Shown here in pieces: positions 16,397-24,485 of a stretch of DNA of 64,000 bases. Every line of letters begins with the position of its first letter. The stretch's first letter is position 1. The notes under the pieces were generated by a model. It made no database searches, had not been told where the DNA came from, and worked only from the letters and a program-made list of their open reading frames with translations. The DNA comes from Haloprofundus salinisoli (GTDB lineage: Archaea > Halobacteriota > Halobacteria > Halobacteriales > Haloferacaceae): contig NZ_CP083663.1 of assembly GCF_020097815.1 (NCBI RefSeq), positions 2,418,001-2,482,000 on the forward strand, given 5' to 3'. Made by a program: the position numbers and the translations under genes.

Positions 16397-16915
16397 ATGG
16401 TCGAACTGGACAACATAGACCGAGGTATTTTACACGAACTCCAGCTCGATGCGCGGAATCAGACTGCCCAAGCGATTGCCGACAAGGTCGATGTGTCCGC
16501 CAGCACTGTTCGGAATCGAATCGAAACTCTCGAAGACGAAGGAATCATCGAAGGGTACCACCCAAAAATCGACTACGAGTCCGCGAATCTCCCGCTTCAG
16601 ATCATGTTCGTCTGTTCGGCACCGCCGACCGAACGGTCGGAGATGGTTGAACTCATACTCGATGTTCGCGGGGTCGTGGACGTCCGGGAAACGTTAACCG
16701 GTCATCGGAATCTATACGTTGAAGCCGTTGGAACCGGTACATCCGATACTGTCCGAATCACCGACGCCCTCCACGAGATCGGCCTCTCGATCGAGAGTTC
16801 AGAAATCCTGCGTCAACGCCGAGTACAGCCGTTTAACCACTTCTTCTACACCGACCCCTACGACAACAGCCGGAATGATGGAAATGATGGAATAGAAGAC
16901 GATGACAACGAGTGA
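16397..16915 (+). CDS. Lrp/AsnC-family transcriptional regulator
   Basis: A 172-residue regulator. Residues 1-60 form the Lrp helix-turn-helix (LDNIDRGILHELQLDARNQT... then VSASTVRNRIETLEDEGIIEGY). A RAM/AsnC ligand-binding domain follows (about 65-140; VVDVRETLTGHRNLYVEAVG). The tail (residues 150-172) is Asn/Asp-rich and not part of the family. It probably regulates itself or the neighbouring signalling genes. Codon use is less GC-rich than in the flanking core. Confidence 0.88.
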   Translation: MVELDNIDRGILHELQLDARNQTAQAIADKVDVSASTVRNRIETLEDEGIIEGYHPKIDYESANLPLQIMFVCSAPPTERSEMVELILDVRGVVDVRETLTGHRNLYVEAVGTGTSDTVRITDALHEIGLSIESSEILRQRRVQPFNHFFYTDPYDNSRNDGNDGIEDDDNE

Positions 16916-17043
16916 GCGTCCATCTCGGCCCCTCCTCTGTTGTGGAATCCGCAATAGTGAGCAGATAGCAGCGCGTGAATCCACATAGTCCGGTGTGGCA
17001 ACCGCAATAACAGGGTCGTAAACTTCGTTATCTCGAATCAATC

Positions 17044-17051
17044 ATATATTT
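17044..17051 (+). promoter_or_regulatory. TATA-like box of the DUF7344-like gene
   Basis: CATATATT ends 41 nt before the ATG at 17092. A TTG start at 17050 would fall inside this box, so the downstream ATG is preferred. Confidence 0.5.
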
Positions 17052-17091
17052 GGCAAACAACAACTATCCCTCTCAATCTCCTCCCTCTGCT

Positions 17092-17457
17092 ATGGACAAT
17101 CAGCAAACTGGAACGGATCTGTCGGGATTTGACGTGGGGGACAATCGTCAAAATCAGCTATTCGACGTGTTGTCTCATCCACACCGTCGGTTTATACTCC
17201 ACTACTTGCAGTCCGCTGAGACGCCACTTCCGGTGAAGAAGTTGATGTCGGAGCTCGTGGCGTGGGAAATCCAGCGACCCGAAACTGACCCGATGGATGA
17301 CGAGAAAAAGGCCATTAAAATTGCCCTCGTGCACAACCATCTCCCGAAGATAGCCCAGGCTGGTCTTATCAGATACGACGATGCTCGCCAGTCAGTGACG
17401 ATTACAGACCGTACGAAGGAGGGAGAGGCCCACCTCGAGACGATGAAGAGCTATTGA
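17092..17457 (+). CDS. DUF7344-type winged-helix protein
   Basis: A 121-residue protein with the haloarchaeal pattern LFDVLSHPHRRFILHYLQSAETPLPVKKLMSELVAWE (recognised as a DUF7344-like wHTH), then KKAIKIALVHNHLPKIAQAGLIRYDDARQSVTIT, a typical wHTH second half. Proteins of this type are abundant near haloarchaeal signalling genes and mobile segments and probably bind DNA. The target is unknown; it stands 634 nt before the sensor kinase in the same direction. Confidence 0.75.
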   Translation: MDNQQTGTDLSGFDVGDNRQNQLFDVLSHPHRRFILHYLQSAETPLPVKKLMSELVAWEIQRPETDPMDDEKKAIKIALVHNHLPKIAQAGLIRYDDARQSVTITDRTKEGEAHLETMKSY

Positions 17458-17816
17458 AATCGCGTAAAGTAGCGGTAGAGATTAGTGAACAGTTTGGTTC
17501 GTATATACTGACCAGTTCTCCAACCCGATTAGACCTTTTGAGGCCGAGAAATATGCGCGTTGTATTCAGTAGTCAGTGAGCGGAACTCACAACAGCTGTC
17601 AGTAACGGATTGCGAGATACAGAGTCCCGAAGGCGGACGAGACCGAACAAGATGACACTGACCGTTTCTGTTGCCCGATACGGTCGCGAGTTATCGTCGG
17701 ATCTCACCGTACATTGATGAGTGTTCGGAGATGTGTGAGCCCACCGTTATTTTGCCTTGACAAAATTTCAGGACCCTTTCGACAAGTGTTTAGTGCTTCA
17801 TACATAGACCCGATTA
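17458..17816. other. 359-nt intergenic region before the sensor kinase
   Basis: No open frame of note. It contains one copy of a short motif (CGTTGTATTCAGTA at 17558-17571) found in two other non-coding places of the window. An AT-rich run near 17750-17770 may belong to the kinase promoter. Confidence 0.4.
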
Positions 17817-20800
17817 ATGGGCCCCTCTGACTCGGCTCCGGACGCTACTCGGGAAGATGTCCGGAACTTTTTTTCACGGCTGGATAAACCAGGTACGCCC
17901 CTCACTACCGCTGAAGTCGCGGAGAAACTGGAGTGCACTGACCGAACCGCACAGCATAATCTGGAAGCGCTTACCGAGCTCGGGGAGTTACAGACAAGGC
18001 AACTAGACAATCAGAACCAGATCTGGTGGCAGTCGAGGGGCAGGAGCGAACCGGCCGGCCAGCAGTCCGACATCGAGGAGTTCGGCGCGTTCGTATGTGC
18101 TGTCGAGGACTACGCCATCTTCATGCTCGATTCCGATGGTGAGATTGCCAGTTGGAACGAAGGAGCCGAACGGATCAAAGGGTACACAGAAGACGAAATC
18201 ATCGGGGAGCACATTTCGAACTTCTACACTGACGCCGATATCGACGACGGGGTGCCTCACACGAACCTCGAAACCGCGGCGACGGAGGGCCCCGTTGAGG
18301 ACGAGGGCTGGCGGGTCCGTAAGGATGGCTCGCGGTTCTGGGCGAACGTCGTCATTACAGCGATACGCGACGAGGATGGCACCCTTCAGGGGTTCACGAA
18401 AGTAACCCGTGACATGACCGAACGGCGAGAGTACGAACAACAGCTTCGCCAGGAACGAGATTTCACCCAACAGATCCTCGAAACCGTACCGGTGAGCATC
18501 TGCACGGTTACTCCCGACGGCGAGTTCGCGCGCGCGAACCGGCAGGCGCTCGAGCATATCGATGGCGAGGAATCCGATCTGACGGAGTACACCGTCGACT
18601 CGTGGGAACTCTACGACGGCGAGGGAAACCCGATTCCAACCGACGAGTGGCCGTGGACGCAGGTCACTGACACCGGCGACCCCGTGTACGATTACCAGTG
18701 TCAGGTTGACCTCCCGGATATCGGCCGCCGGTGGCTCTCGATCAACGCCGCCCCAATCGAAGGCGACCAGTCCGAGGACGACCGGGTCGTGTTCACCGCA
18801 GACGACATCACCGAGCAGAAAGAACGCGAACGGCAGCTCCGCCGCGAGTCCAAACAAACCGAGAAGCTGTTGCGGACGGCCCCGATTGCGATCGCAGTCC
18901 AGAACGCCGAGGGCGAGATGGTCCTGGCGAACCAGCGGGCCCAAGAGGCGCTTGGACTCTCCGAACAGGAGATCATCGAGGAACCCGACGACGTCGACGA
19001 CTGGGAAGTGTACGACGCATTTGGCGATCAAACTGCTCCTCACGAAACGCCGTCTTCTCGCGTCCTAACGACCGGCGAGGCGGTGCTTGACGAAGAGCTC
19101 GTCATCGACCCTCCAAGCGGCGAGCAGATGCAGTTCCGTATCAACGCTGCTCCTCTTTTCGGTCCCGATGGGACGGTGGAGCGCGTCATCACTGCCGGCG
19201 AAGATATCACCGAACTCAAACGGCGCGAACGGCAACTCGAACAACGGAAGAGCGAACTCGAAACCGAGTTGAGCGGTATCCTCGGCCGAATTTCCGACGC
19301 GTTCTACGCGCTCGACGAGGAGTGGCAGTTCACACATATCAACGACCGGGCTGTCGAGATTTTCCAACAGCCCGAGGACGAGTTACTCGGGCGGTCTATC
19401 TGGGAGGTGTTTCCCGAGGAAACTGAGGGGACAATCTGGGAGAACTTCCACACCGCAATGGATACGCAGGAGACGGTCAGCTTCGAGTTATACGTCGAGG
19501 AAATCGACAGTTGGCTGGAGTTTAACGTCTACCCCTCTGAAACGGGTCTGTCGATCTACTTCCGCGACATCACCGACCGGAAGGCCAACGAGCAAGAGCT
19601 GGCCATGTACGAGACGATTATCGAGACGATCCACGAGGCTATCTACGTGCTTGATGACGACCTGCAGTTCACGATGGTCAACGAGGCGTTCACGGAACTG
19701 ACCGGGTACGCTCGCGATGAACTGCTCGGCGAACACGCCTCTCTCGTCGTCGATGAAGAGACGATCGAACGGGGAACGGGGTTACGTGGAGAACTGGCCG
19801 ACGGGAAGGAGGTCAGTCCGACGCTGGAGATCGCCATCGAAACGGTGAACGATAACCGTATCCCCGTGGAGGGGTCCTTTACGCCACTCCTCTACAGCGA
19901 TGGAGAGCACAAACGAATCGGGGTACTGCGAGACATCACCGAACGCAAGGAGAGCCGGCGCAAGCTCGAGGAGAGCGAACGCCGGTACAGAACGCTTGTC
20001 GAGCATTTCCCGAACGGTGCAGTCGCGTTGTTCGACGAGGACCTGTGTTACACTACCGCCGGCGGCGAACTCATGAATGTAATGGGTACCGCTCTGGAGG
20101 ACCGAATCGGAACCAGCATCCACGACCTCTATCCGGACGAACTCCTCGAGGAGATCGAACCGTACTTCCACGCCGCGCTGGAGGGCGACGAACACTCGTT
20201 CGAGGCCGAGTATCTCGGCCGACATCTGCTCGCCTACACCCTTCCCATCCAAAACGCCGACGACGAGGTTTACGCGGGCATGCTCGTCGTTCAGGACATC
20301 ACTGAGTTCAAGGAAACCCAACGACGGCTCGAAGCGTCGAACGAGCGCCTCGAACAGTTCGCCTACGCCGCCTCTCACGACCTGCAAGAACCGCTTCGGA
20401 TGATTTCGAGCTATCTCCAACTGGTCGAGCAACGGTACGCCGACGTCCTCGACGAGGACGGTGAGGAGTTCCTCGAATTCGCCGTCGACGGTGCCAAGCG
20501 GATGCGCGATATGATCGATGCGCTCCTCACGTACTCCCGGATAGAGACCCAGGGCGACCCCTTCGAGCCGGTCGATCTCGACACAGTACTCGAAGACGTG
20601 CGTGAAAACCTCCAGATGCGGATTGGGGAGACTGAAACCACCATCAGGACGGAACCACTGCCAAACGTCCAGGGCGATGCCACACAACTGCGACAAGTAT
20701 TCCAGAACTTGATCTCGAATGCGATCGAGTACGCCGGCGACGAACCGCCGCAGGTCCACATTTCGGCCGAGCGAACCGGTCACGGGTGGGTGGTCTCGGT

Positions 20801-21023
20801 CCGCGATGAAGGGATCGGCATCGATCCCGACGATGCCCATCGTATCTTCGAGGTGTTTCAGAGCCTTCACGGTCGTGCGGACCACTCCGGCACCGGCATC
20901 GGCCTCGCACTTTGCAAGCGGATCGTCGAACGTCATGGTGGTGAGATTTGGGTTGAGTCTGAACCCGAGGAGGGCGCGACGTTCTCGTTCACACTGCCTG
21001 TGGGGGGTGAGTGCAATGAGTGA
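17817..21023 (+). CDS. HTH-PAS(6)-histidine kinase, soluble
   Basis: A 1068-residue sensor kinase without transmembrane segments. Residues 10-72 are a winged HTH (TTAEVAEKLECTDRTAQHNLEALTELGEL). Six PAS repeats follow (about 88-205, 215-335, 345-470, 480-600, 605-725, 735-845), most closed by a DITE(R/L/Q)KxRE motif. HisKA has His854 in AASHDLQEPLRM, and the HATPase domain shows NLISNAIEYAG, RDEGIGIDPD and SGTGIGLALCKRIVERHGG. SHDLQEPLR kinases usually phosphorylate Rcp1-like receivers, and the next gene is one, overlapping by eight bases. An HTH on a histidine kinase is unusual. The signal is probably redox, light or a small molecule; no cofactor Cys or His was identified. Confidence 0.9.
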   Translation: MGPSDSAPDATREDVRNFFSRLDKPGTPLTTAEVAEKLECTDRTAQHNLEALTELGELQTRQLDNQNQIWWQSRGRSEPAGQQSDIEEFGAFVCAVEDYAIFMLDSDGEIASWNEGAERIKGYTEDEIIGEHISNFYTDADIDDGVPHTNLETAATEGPVEDEGWRVRKDGSRFWANVVITAIRDEDGTLQGFTKVTRDMTERREYEQQLRQERDFTQQILETVPVSICTVTPDGEFARANRQALEHIDGEESDLTEYTVDSWELYDGEGNPIPTDEWPWTQVTDTGDPVYDYQCQVDLPDIGRRWLSINAAPIEGDQSEDDRVVFTADDITEQKERERQLRRESKQTEKLLRTAPIAIAVQNAEGEMVLANQRAQEALGLSEQEIIEEPDDVDDWEVYDAFGDQTAPHETPSSRVLTTGEAVLDEELVIDPPSGEQMQFRINAAPLFGPDGTVERVITAGEDITELKRRERQLEQRKSELETELSGILGRISDAFYALDEEWQFTHINDRAVEIFQQPEDELLGRSIWEVFPEETEGTIWENFHTAMDTQETVSFELYVEEIDSWLEFNVYPSETGLSIYFRDITDRKANEQELAMYETIIETIHEAIYVLDDDLQFTMVNEAFTELTGYARDELLGEHASLVVDEETIERGTGLRGELADGKEVSPTLEIAIETVNDNRIPVEGSFTPLLYSDGEHKRIGVLRDITERKESRRKLEESERRYRTLVEHFPNGAVALFDEDLCYTTAGGELMNVMGTALEDRIGTSIHDLYPDELLEEIEPYFHAALEGDEHSFEAEYLGRHLLAYTLPIQNADDEVYAGMLVVQDITEFKETQRRLEASNERLEQFAYAASHDLQEPLRMISSYLQLVEQRYADVLDEDGEEFLEFAVDGAKRMRDMIDALLTYSRIETQGDPFEPVDLDTVLEDVRENLQMRIGETETTIRTEPLPNVQGDATQLRQVFQNLISNAIEYAGDEPPQVHISAERTGHGWVVSVRDEGIGIDPDDAHRIFEVFQSLHGRADHSGTGIGLALCKRIVERHGGEIWVESEPEEGATFSFTLPVGGECNE

Positions 21024-21474
21024 GCAGGACTGCACCAAGGAACCAGCGGACATTCTCCTTGTCGAGGACAATCCCGGTGACGTCCGCCTCACAGAGGAAG
21101 CATTCAACGAGTGCCGCATTACCAACACGCTCCACGTGGTCGGAGATGGCATCGAGGCACTGGACTTCCTTTATCAACGCGGCGATCACGCCGATGCGCC
21201 ACGCCCGGATCTCATCCTCCTCGATCTCAACCTCCCACGAAAGAACGGTGACGAGGTGCTCGAGGAGATCGCCGAGAATCGAGAGCTCTCGCGTATCCCC
21301 GTGCTCGTGCTGACGAGTTCGAAATCAGAAGCGGACATCGTCAGGTCGTATGATCTGCACGCGAACGCATACCTCACGAAACCGGTCAATCCCGAAGTGT
21401 TCGTAGAGATGGTTCGAACGTTCGAACAGTTCTGGTTCTCGATCGTTCAACTGCCGCCGAAGGAAAGAGGATAA
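21016..21474 (+). CDS. Stand-alone receiver-domain response regulator (Rcp1-like), copy 2
   Basis: A 152-residue single receiver domain: LLVEDNPGDVRLTEEAF, phospho-Asp70 in LILLDLNLPRKNG, VLTSSKSE, and YLTKPVN. No output domain. Start ATG 21016 overlaps the kinase stop, so kinase and receiver are translationally coupled and form one two-component pair. Its close paralogue at 5517-5978 lacks a kinase neighbour. Confidence 0.92.
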   Translation: MSEQDCTKEPADILLVEDNPGDVRLTEEAFNECRITNTLHVVGDGIEALDFLYQRGDHADAPRPDLILLDLNLPRKNGDEVLEEIAENRELSRIPVLVLTSSKSEADIVRSYDLHANAYLTKPVNPEVFVEMVRTFEQFWFSIVQLPPKERG

Positions 21475-21561
21475 CACGCACCGATGAACTCGTTGGCGTT
21501 CGATCACGGGCATTCCCGCTGATGCTACCCCATTGAAATACTCGCTAGGGGTAGGTGCCGT

Positions 21562-21831
21562 TCAGAGGGACATGGAGTCACGATACCAGCCGGGGTCGTG
21601 ATCCGTGAGGTCGATGAGGTCCGACCGACACGCTGGGCAATAGTCAGGGGTGACTGATTCGCCTCGGGGGACGTACACCGCGCCGCCGCACTTCACGCAC
21701 GCATCCGTGGCGATGGTCGCGCAGTCCGCGCAGACGTTAAAATCGTCAACTGTGAGGTCGCGCAGGGGTTCTAGTTGTTTATCCAGAATATACTCGTCGA
21801 TAACAGCCTGACAGTTGTGGCACGGTTTCAT
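21562..21831 (-). CDS. Small multi-zinc protein (DUF7571-like)
   Basis: An 89-residue protein with four CxxC pairs: KPCHNCQAV, NVCADCATI, DACVKCGGAVY and DYCPACRSD, enough for two zinc ions. Charged segment DKQLEPLRDLTVDDF lies between the first two. I recall this as the haloarchaeal family DUF7571 (from memory). Function unknown. It faces the receiver gene tail to tail with 87 nt between. Confidence 0.7.
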   Translation of the reverse strand: MKPCHNCQAVIDEYILDKQLEPLRDLTVDDFNVCADCATIATDACVKCGGAVYVPRGESVTPDYCPACRSDLIDLTDHDPGWYRDSMSL

Positions 21832-22052
21832 GACGATGCCTATAGCCCCATGTGACCACCACGTAAATACATGTCTCCAAGAATGATCCGACTCGCTATG
21901 GTCCGGCTATCTCCTGTAGATATCGCCCGTTCTCCCAGCAGTTCCGATTTCTTTCGGCGAGGCCCCGAATCTCGGGCGATACCCCTCGTAAATCGGCCGA
22001 CCCCTACGTCTGCGTCTCGATCACGACGTGGTCGTGGTACCTTGACCCTCGG

Positions 22053-22061
22053 AAGGGTTAT
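22053..22061 (+). promoter_or_regulatory. Promoter element shared by both csp genes (copy 2)
   Basis: AAGGGTTAT, exactly 28 nt before the ATG of the second csp gene, as in the first. Confidence 0.6.
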
Positions 22062-22089
22062 CCCTCACCCTATTCTACGTTTGTTTGTA

Positions 22090-22296
22090 ATGGCAAACGG
22101 TAAGGTTGATTTCTTCAACGACACAGGCGGCTACGGTTTCATTTCGACTGACGACGGCGACCTCGACGACGACGAAGACGTCTTCTTCCACATGGAGGAT
22201 GTCGGCGGCGAAGACCTCACGGAAGGTACTGAGGTCGAGTTCGACATCGAGTCCTCTCCGAAAGGGCCTCGCGCGGCGAACGTCGTCAGGACGTAA
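22090..22296 (+). CDS. cspA: Cold-shock domain protein, copy 2
   Basis: A 68-residue single cold-shock domain, KVDFFNDTGGYGFI and DVFFHMEDVGG, with an extra acidic loop (DDGDLDDDED) of four residues relative to the copy at 4086. Presumed single-strand nucleic-acid chaperone. It is the last intact gene of the segment that begins at tRNA-Ser(TGA), about 0.4 kb before the degenerate tRNA copy. Confidence 0.95.
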   Translation: MANGKVDFFNDTGGYGFISTDDGDLDDDEDVFFHMEDVGGEDLTEGTEVEFDIESSPKGPRAANVVRT

Positions 22297-22743
22297 TACC
22301 GAGATACACTCGTCGCTCACAGCGGCGAACAACGACCTCGATTTTTCAGACGGTTACACGTCCGAGCTGACGCTATCTGTGGACTCTCTACTGAGTGAAC
22401 TGTCTTGTGCTGAGTATGTGCGTTGTATCCAGCACGGCTCCCTGAAACCTATCAGCGCTTGGGCTGTCTAACCGAGTCAAACAATTTCAAGGAGTAATCT
22501 GGGCTAAGAATTGTTCCGACAATCGACGCTGAAAGTGCACTCTGCAACCGATGGAACCTGATTATCGAACCGGTGTTTTTACTATCGGATAAACGACGCG
22601 TAAGGTAGAAGCCCCAAATCGACTGTTTTCGGGGTGAACCTGGGATACCGAACACTGGACGCTTTGCGCTAAGGCGCAATCGTCCGCTCTGCCATCCCGC
22701 CAGCGTTCCGACTACCGTTGGGCACCCTCAATCCTGTCTGTCC
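22297..22743. other. Intergenic region with tRNA-like relic
   Basis: About 450 nt of lower GC without an open frame. It holds a CGTTGTATCCAGCA motif (22421-22434, two mismatches to the 17558 copy) and the tRNA-Ser-like relic at 22672-22701. The sequence 22500-22600 looks unlike the flanking core. Confidence 0.5.
22672..22701 (-). repeat. Degenerate 5' half of tRNA-Ser (probable attachment-site relic)
   Basis: Read on the minus strand it matches positions 1-30 of tRNA-Ser(TGA) at 27 of 30 bases (acceptor 5' strand, T8, D arm), then diverges at the anticodon stem. It has the same orientation as the intact tRNA 7 kb away. Position and orientation are those expected of the 5' part displaced when an element integrates within the tRNA gene. 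Downstream bases retain only a vague variable-arm and T-loop likeness. Confidence 0.6.
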
Positions 22744-23496
22744 TCAGTTACGGACGACCGTCGGTTCACCGTCTTCGACGACCCGAAGTCCGAGTTCCGC
22801 GACGAACTTGGCGGTGTGTTTCGGCACGATGCGCCCCGCCTCGCGTCGGGCGTGCAGCATCGGCAACACCGTCAGGAGGTCCTCGCCCGTCTCGACGGTC
22901 GGTTGCATCGGGACGAAGTCCACGTCGAGCCCCGCGTCGTGGCCGTGGGCGGCGAGCGTCTCTATCTCGGGGTGGGTGAACGACTCCGTGAAGTCGATGG
23001 GCTCCGAGAACGCCGCGTAGTAACACCGTCCGCTCATCGAGGGGCCGAGAACGACGGGTGCAGAGCGGAGTTTCATCGCCGCCGAATCGACGAGCGTGCG
23101 CGTCAGAAACGGCGCGTTCCCGCGCACGACGGCGACGGACTGCTCGCCTTCGGTGCCGAGGAGATGCGAGACGGTGTTGCCCGCGCGGGCGTCGAACGTC
23201 GAGCCGACCTGCTTTTCGACGCGAACGTCCGAGAGGTCGCCGAGCGTGTCGGCGGCGAGTGCGCGCACCGCTGCGGCCGCCGGTTCGTCGGTGACGAACT
23301 CGTCGGGGAGCAGGTCGTCGGGTCGATAGTTGACGAGCAGTTCGCCGCCCGAGCGGACGGCGGCGAGAAACGCGTCTTTCAGCATCGCGGCGTAGAACTC
23401 TGCGGCCTCGGCTTCGGTGAGCGGACTCGTCTCGGCGAGGTCCGAAAGCACGAGACCGGGTCGCGGCGGGTCGGCGAACACGGCGACGACAGTCAT
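22744..23496 (-). CDS. DUF2064-like protein (glycosyltransferase-A-related fold)
   Basis: A 250-residue protein that starts TVVAVFADPPRPGLVLSDLAETSPLTEAEAAEFYAAML, as in proteins annotated DUF2064/TIGR04282-like, and has VAVVRGNAPFLTRTLVDSAAMKL and VVLGPSMSGRCYYAAF, which parallel the nucleotide-sugar-binding and (P/S)xxDGGYxL(V/I) motifs of that group. The canonical Asp pair is altered (RGNAPFL, GPSMSGRCYYAAF), so transferase activity is doubtful. First core gene after the accessory segment. Substrate unknown. Confidence 0.6.
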   Translation of the reverse strand: MTVVAVFADPPRPGLVLSDLAETSPLTEAEAAEFYAAMLKDAFLAAVRSGGELLVNYRPDDLLPDEFVTDEPAAAAVRALAADTLGDLSDVRVEKQVGSTFDARAGNTVSHLLGTEGEQSVAVVRGNAPFLTRTLVDSAAMKLRSAPVVLGPSMSGRCYYAAFSEPIDFTESFTHPEIETLAAHGHDAGLDVDFVPMQPTVETGEDLLTVLPMLHARREAGRIVPKHTAKFVAELGLRVVEDGEPTVVRN

Positions 23497-23642
23497 ACTC
23501 AGTGCTCGTCGCGGCGGCGTCTTGAACCCGCTGGTGTCCGTCGCCGAAGGCGTCGCGTCCGTCGGCGTCGAGTGGCGTCAGTAGTCGGCGTCGAATCGAG
23601 AGAAGAGTCCGTCGCTGCGCGCGCCCATCGCAGCGCGGCTCG

Positions 23643-24053
23643 TTATCGCTGTTGAGGGAGCTCGTAGACGTTGACCTCGCCGGTGCTGAAGACGACGACT
23701 TCGTACTCGTCGTAGGTGAATCCGACGTAGCGCATCGGCGTCGCCTCGGGTGCCGCGTTGCTGGACAACACCGCCTCCGCGAATCCGAGGTCGATGACGT
23801 TACCGATCGGCGGCTGCAGCTGGAGCGGTTCGGTGTTCTTTGCTCGTGCGAGCGCCTTTGCGACGGCGAAGGTCAACGTATCCGGATCGTCCGGGTCGTA
23901 CGTTGCGCTCGCGACTTCTGTACGACGTGCGGTGACGAACTCGTCCACCGACGCGGTCGACTCTGAGAAATCGGAATCGGTCGAACGCTCGGTGCTCGAC
24001 GCCCGATTCGGCTCCTTCGTTGAATCTCTCTTCGAGTTGCCCGGTCTATCCAT
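23643..24053 (-). CDS. HalOD1 output-domain protein, copy 2
   Basis: A 136-residue protein with a charged, Ser-rich N-terminal half (residues 1-45) and a HalOD1 domain: DTLTFAVAKALARAKNTEPLQLQPPIGNVIDLGFAEAVL, then MRYVGFTYDEYEVVVFSTGEVNVYEL. The second-half beta motif parallels the copy at 6138. A TATA-like CATTTAAATC lies upstream on the minus strand near 24080. No receiver is fused or adjacent. Role in signalling is inferred from the family only. Confidence 0.7.
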   Translation of the reverse strand: MDRPGNSKRDSTKEPNRASSTERSTDSDFSESTASVDEFVTARRTEVASATYDPDDPDTLTFAVAKALARAKNTEPLQLQPPIGNVIDLGFAEAVLSSNAAPEATPMRYVGFTYDEYEVVVFSTGEVNVYELPQQR

Positions 24054-24242
24054 ATCCGTCAGTTGTGCCGGTTCACCGATTTAAATGCTTTATGGATTAT
24101 TTCCGAATAGCAATGGTAGCAATTTTACTAGTGAACGTTGTTCGATGAACAGAGACCAATCGTTCGTTGATACTGATACGACTATATCAAAATGTATGAG
24201 TGACAGGAAATGCTCTTTGTTCTCACTCCCGATGCGTACCGT

Positions 24243-24440
24243 ATGGAACTCCTCGGACAGTTCACGCGACTCGTCATCGTCGGTGTCGCCGCCGTCGGTC
24301 TCGGTGCGATGCTGACGTTCCTCGCAACCGGGCTCACCGCCGAGACAGTCGTCGCCGGGATTCTCGTCGCAGCTTTCGTCGCCGCGGCGGTTCGGTTCGC
24401 GGTCCGGCGCGCGGTGAGAACGGAGACGCCCTACTGGTAG
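24243..24440 (+). CDS. Small two-helix membrane protein
   Basis: A 65-residue protein: MELLGQFTRLVIVGVAAVGLGAMLTFLATGL, then a second hydrophobic segment TVVAGILVAAFVAAAVRFAV and a basic tail RRAVRTETPYW. ATG 24243 is chosen over 24210; the latter adds a short MLFVLTPDAYR leader. Function unknown. It converges on the uracil-DNA glycosylase gene. Confidence 0.55.
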   Translation: MELLGQFTRLVIVGVAAVGLGAMLTFLATGLTAETVVAGILVAAFVAAAVRFAVRRAVRTETPYW

Positions 24441-24485
24441 TCTCGCACGAGGCTCCCGAAGCGAGTGAGCAGATCGGGCGCTCGA

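Noticed and set aside
22816-23655. 279-residue plus-strand frame across the DUF2064-like gene
   Set aside because: Shadow of the minus-strand gene; Arg-rich and motif-free.
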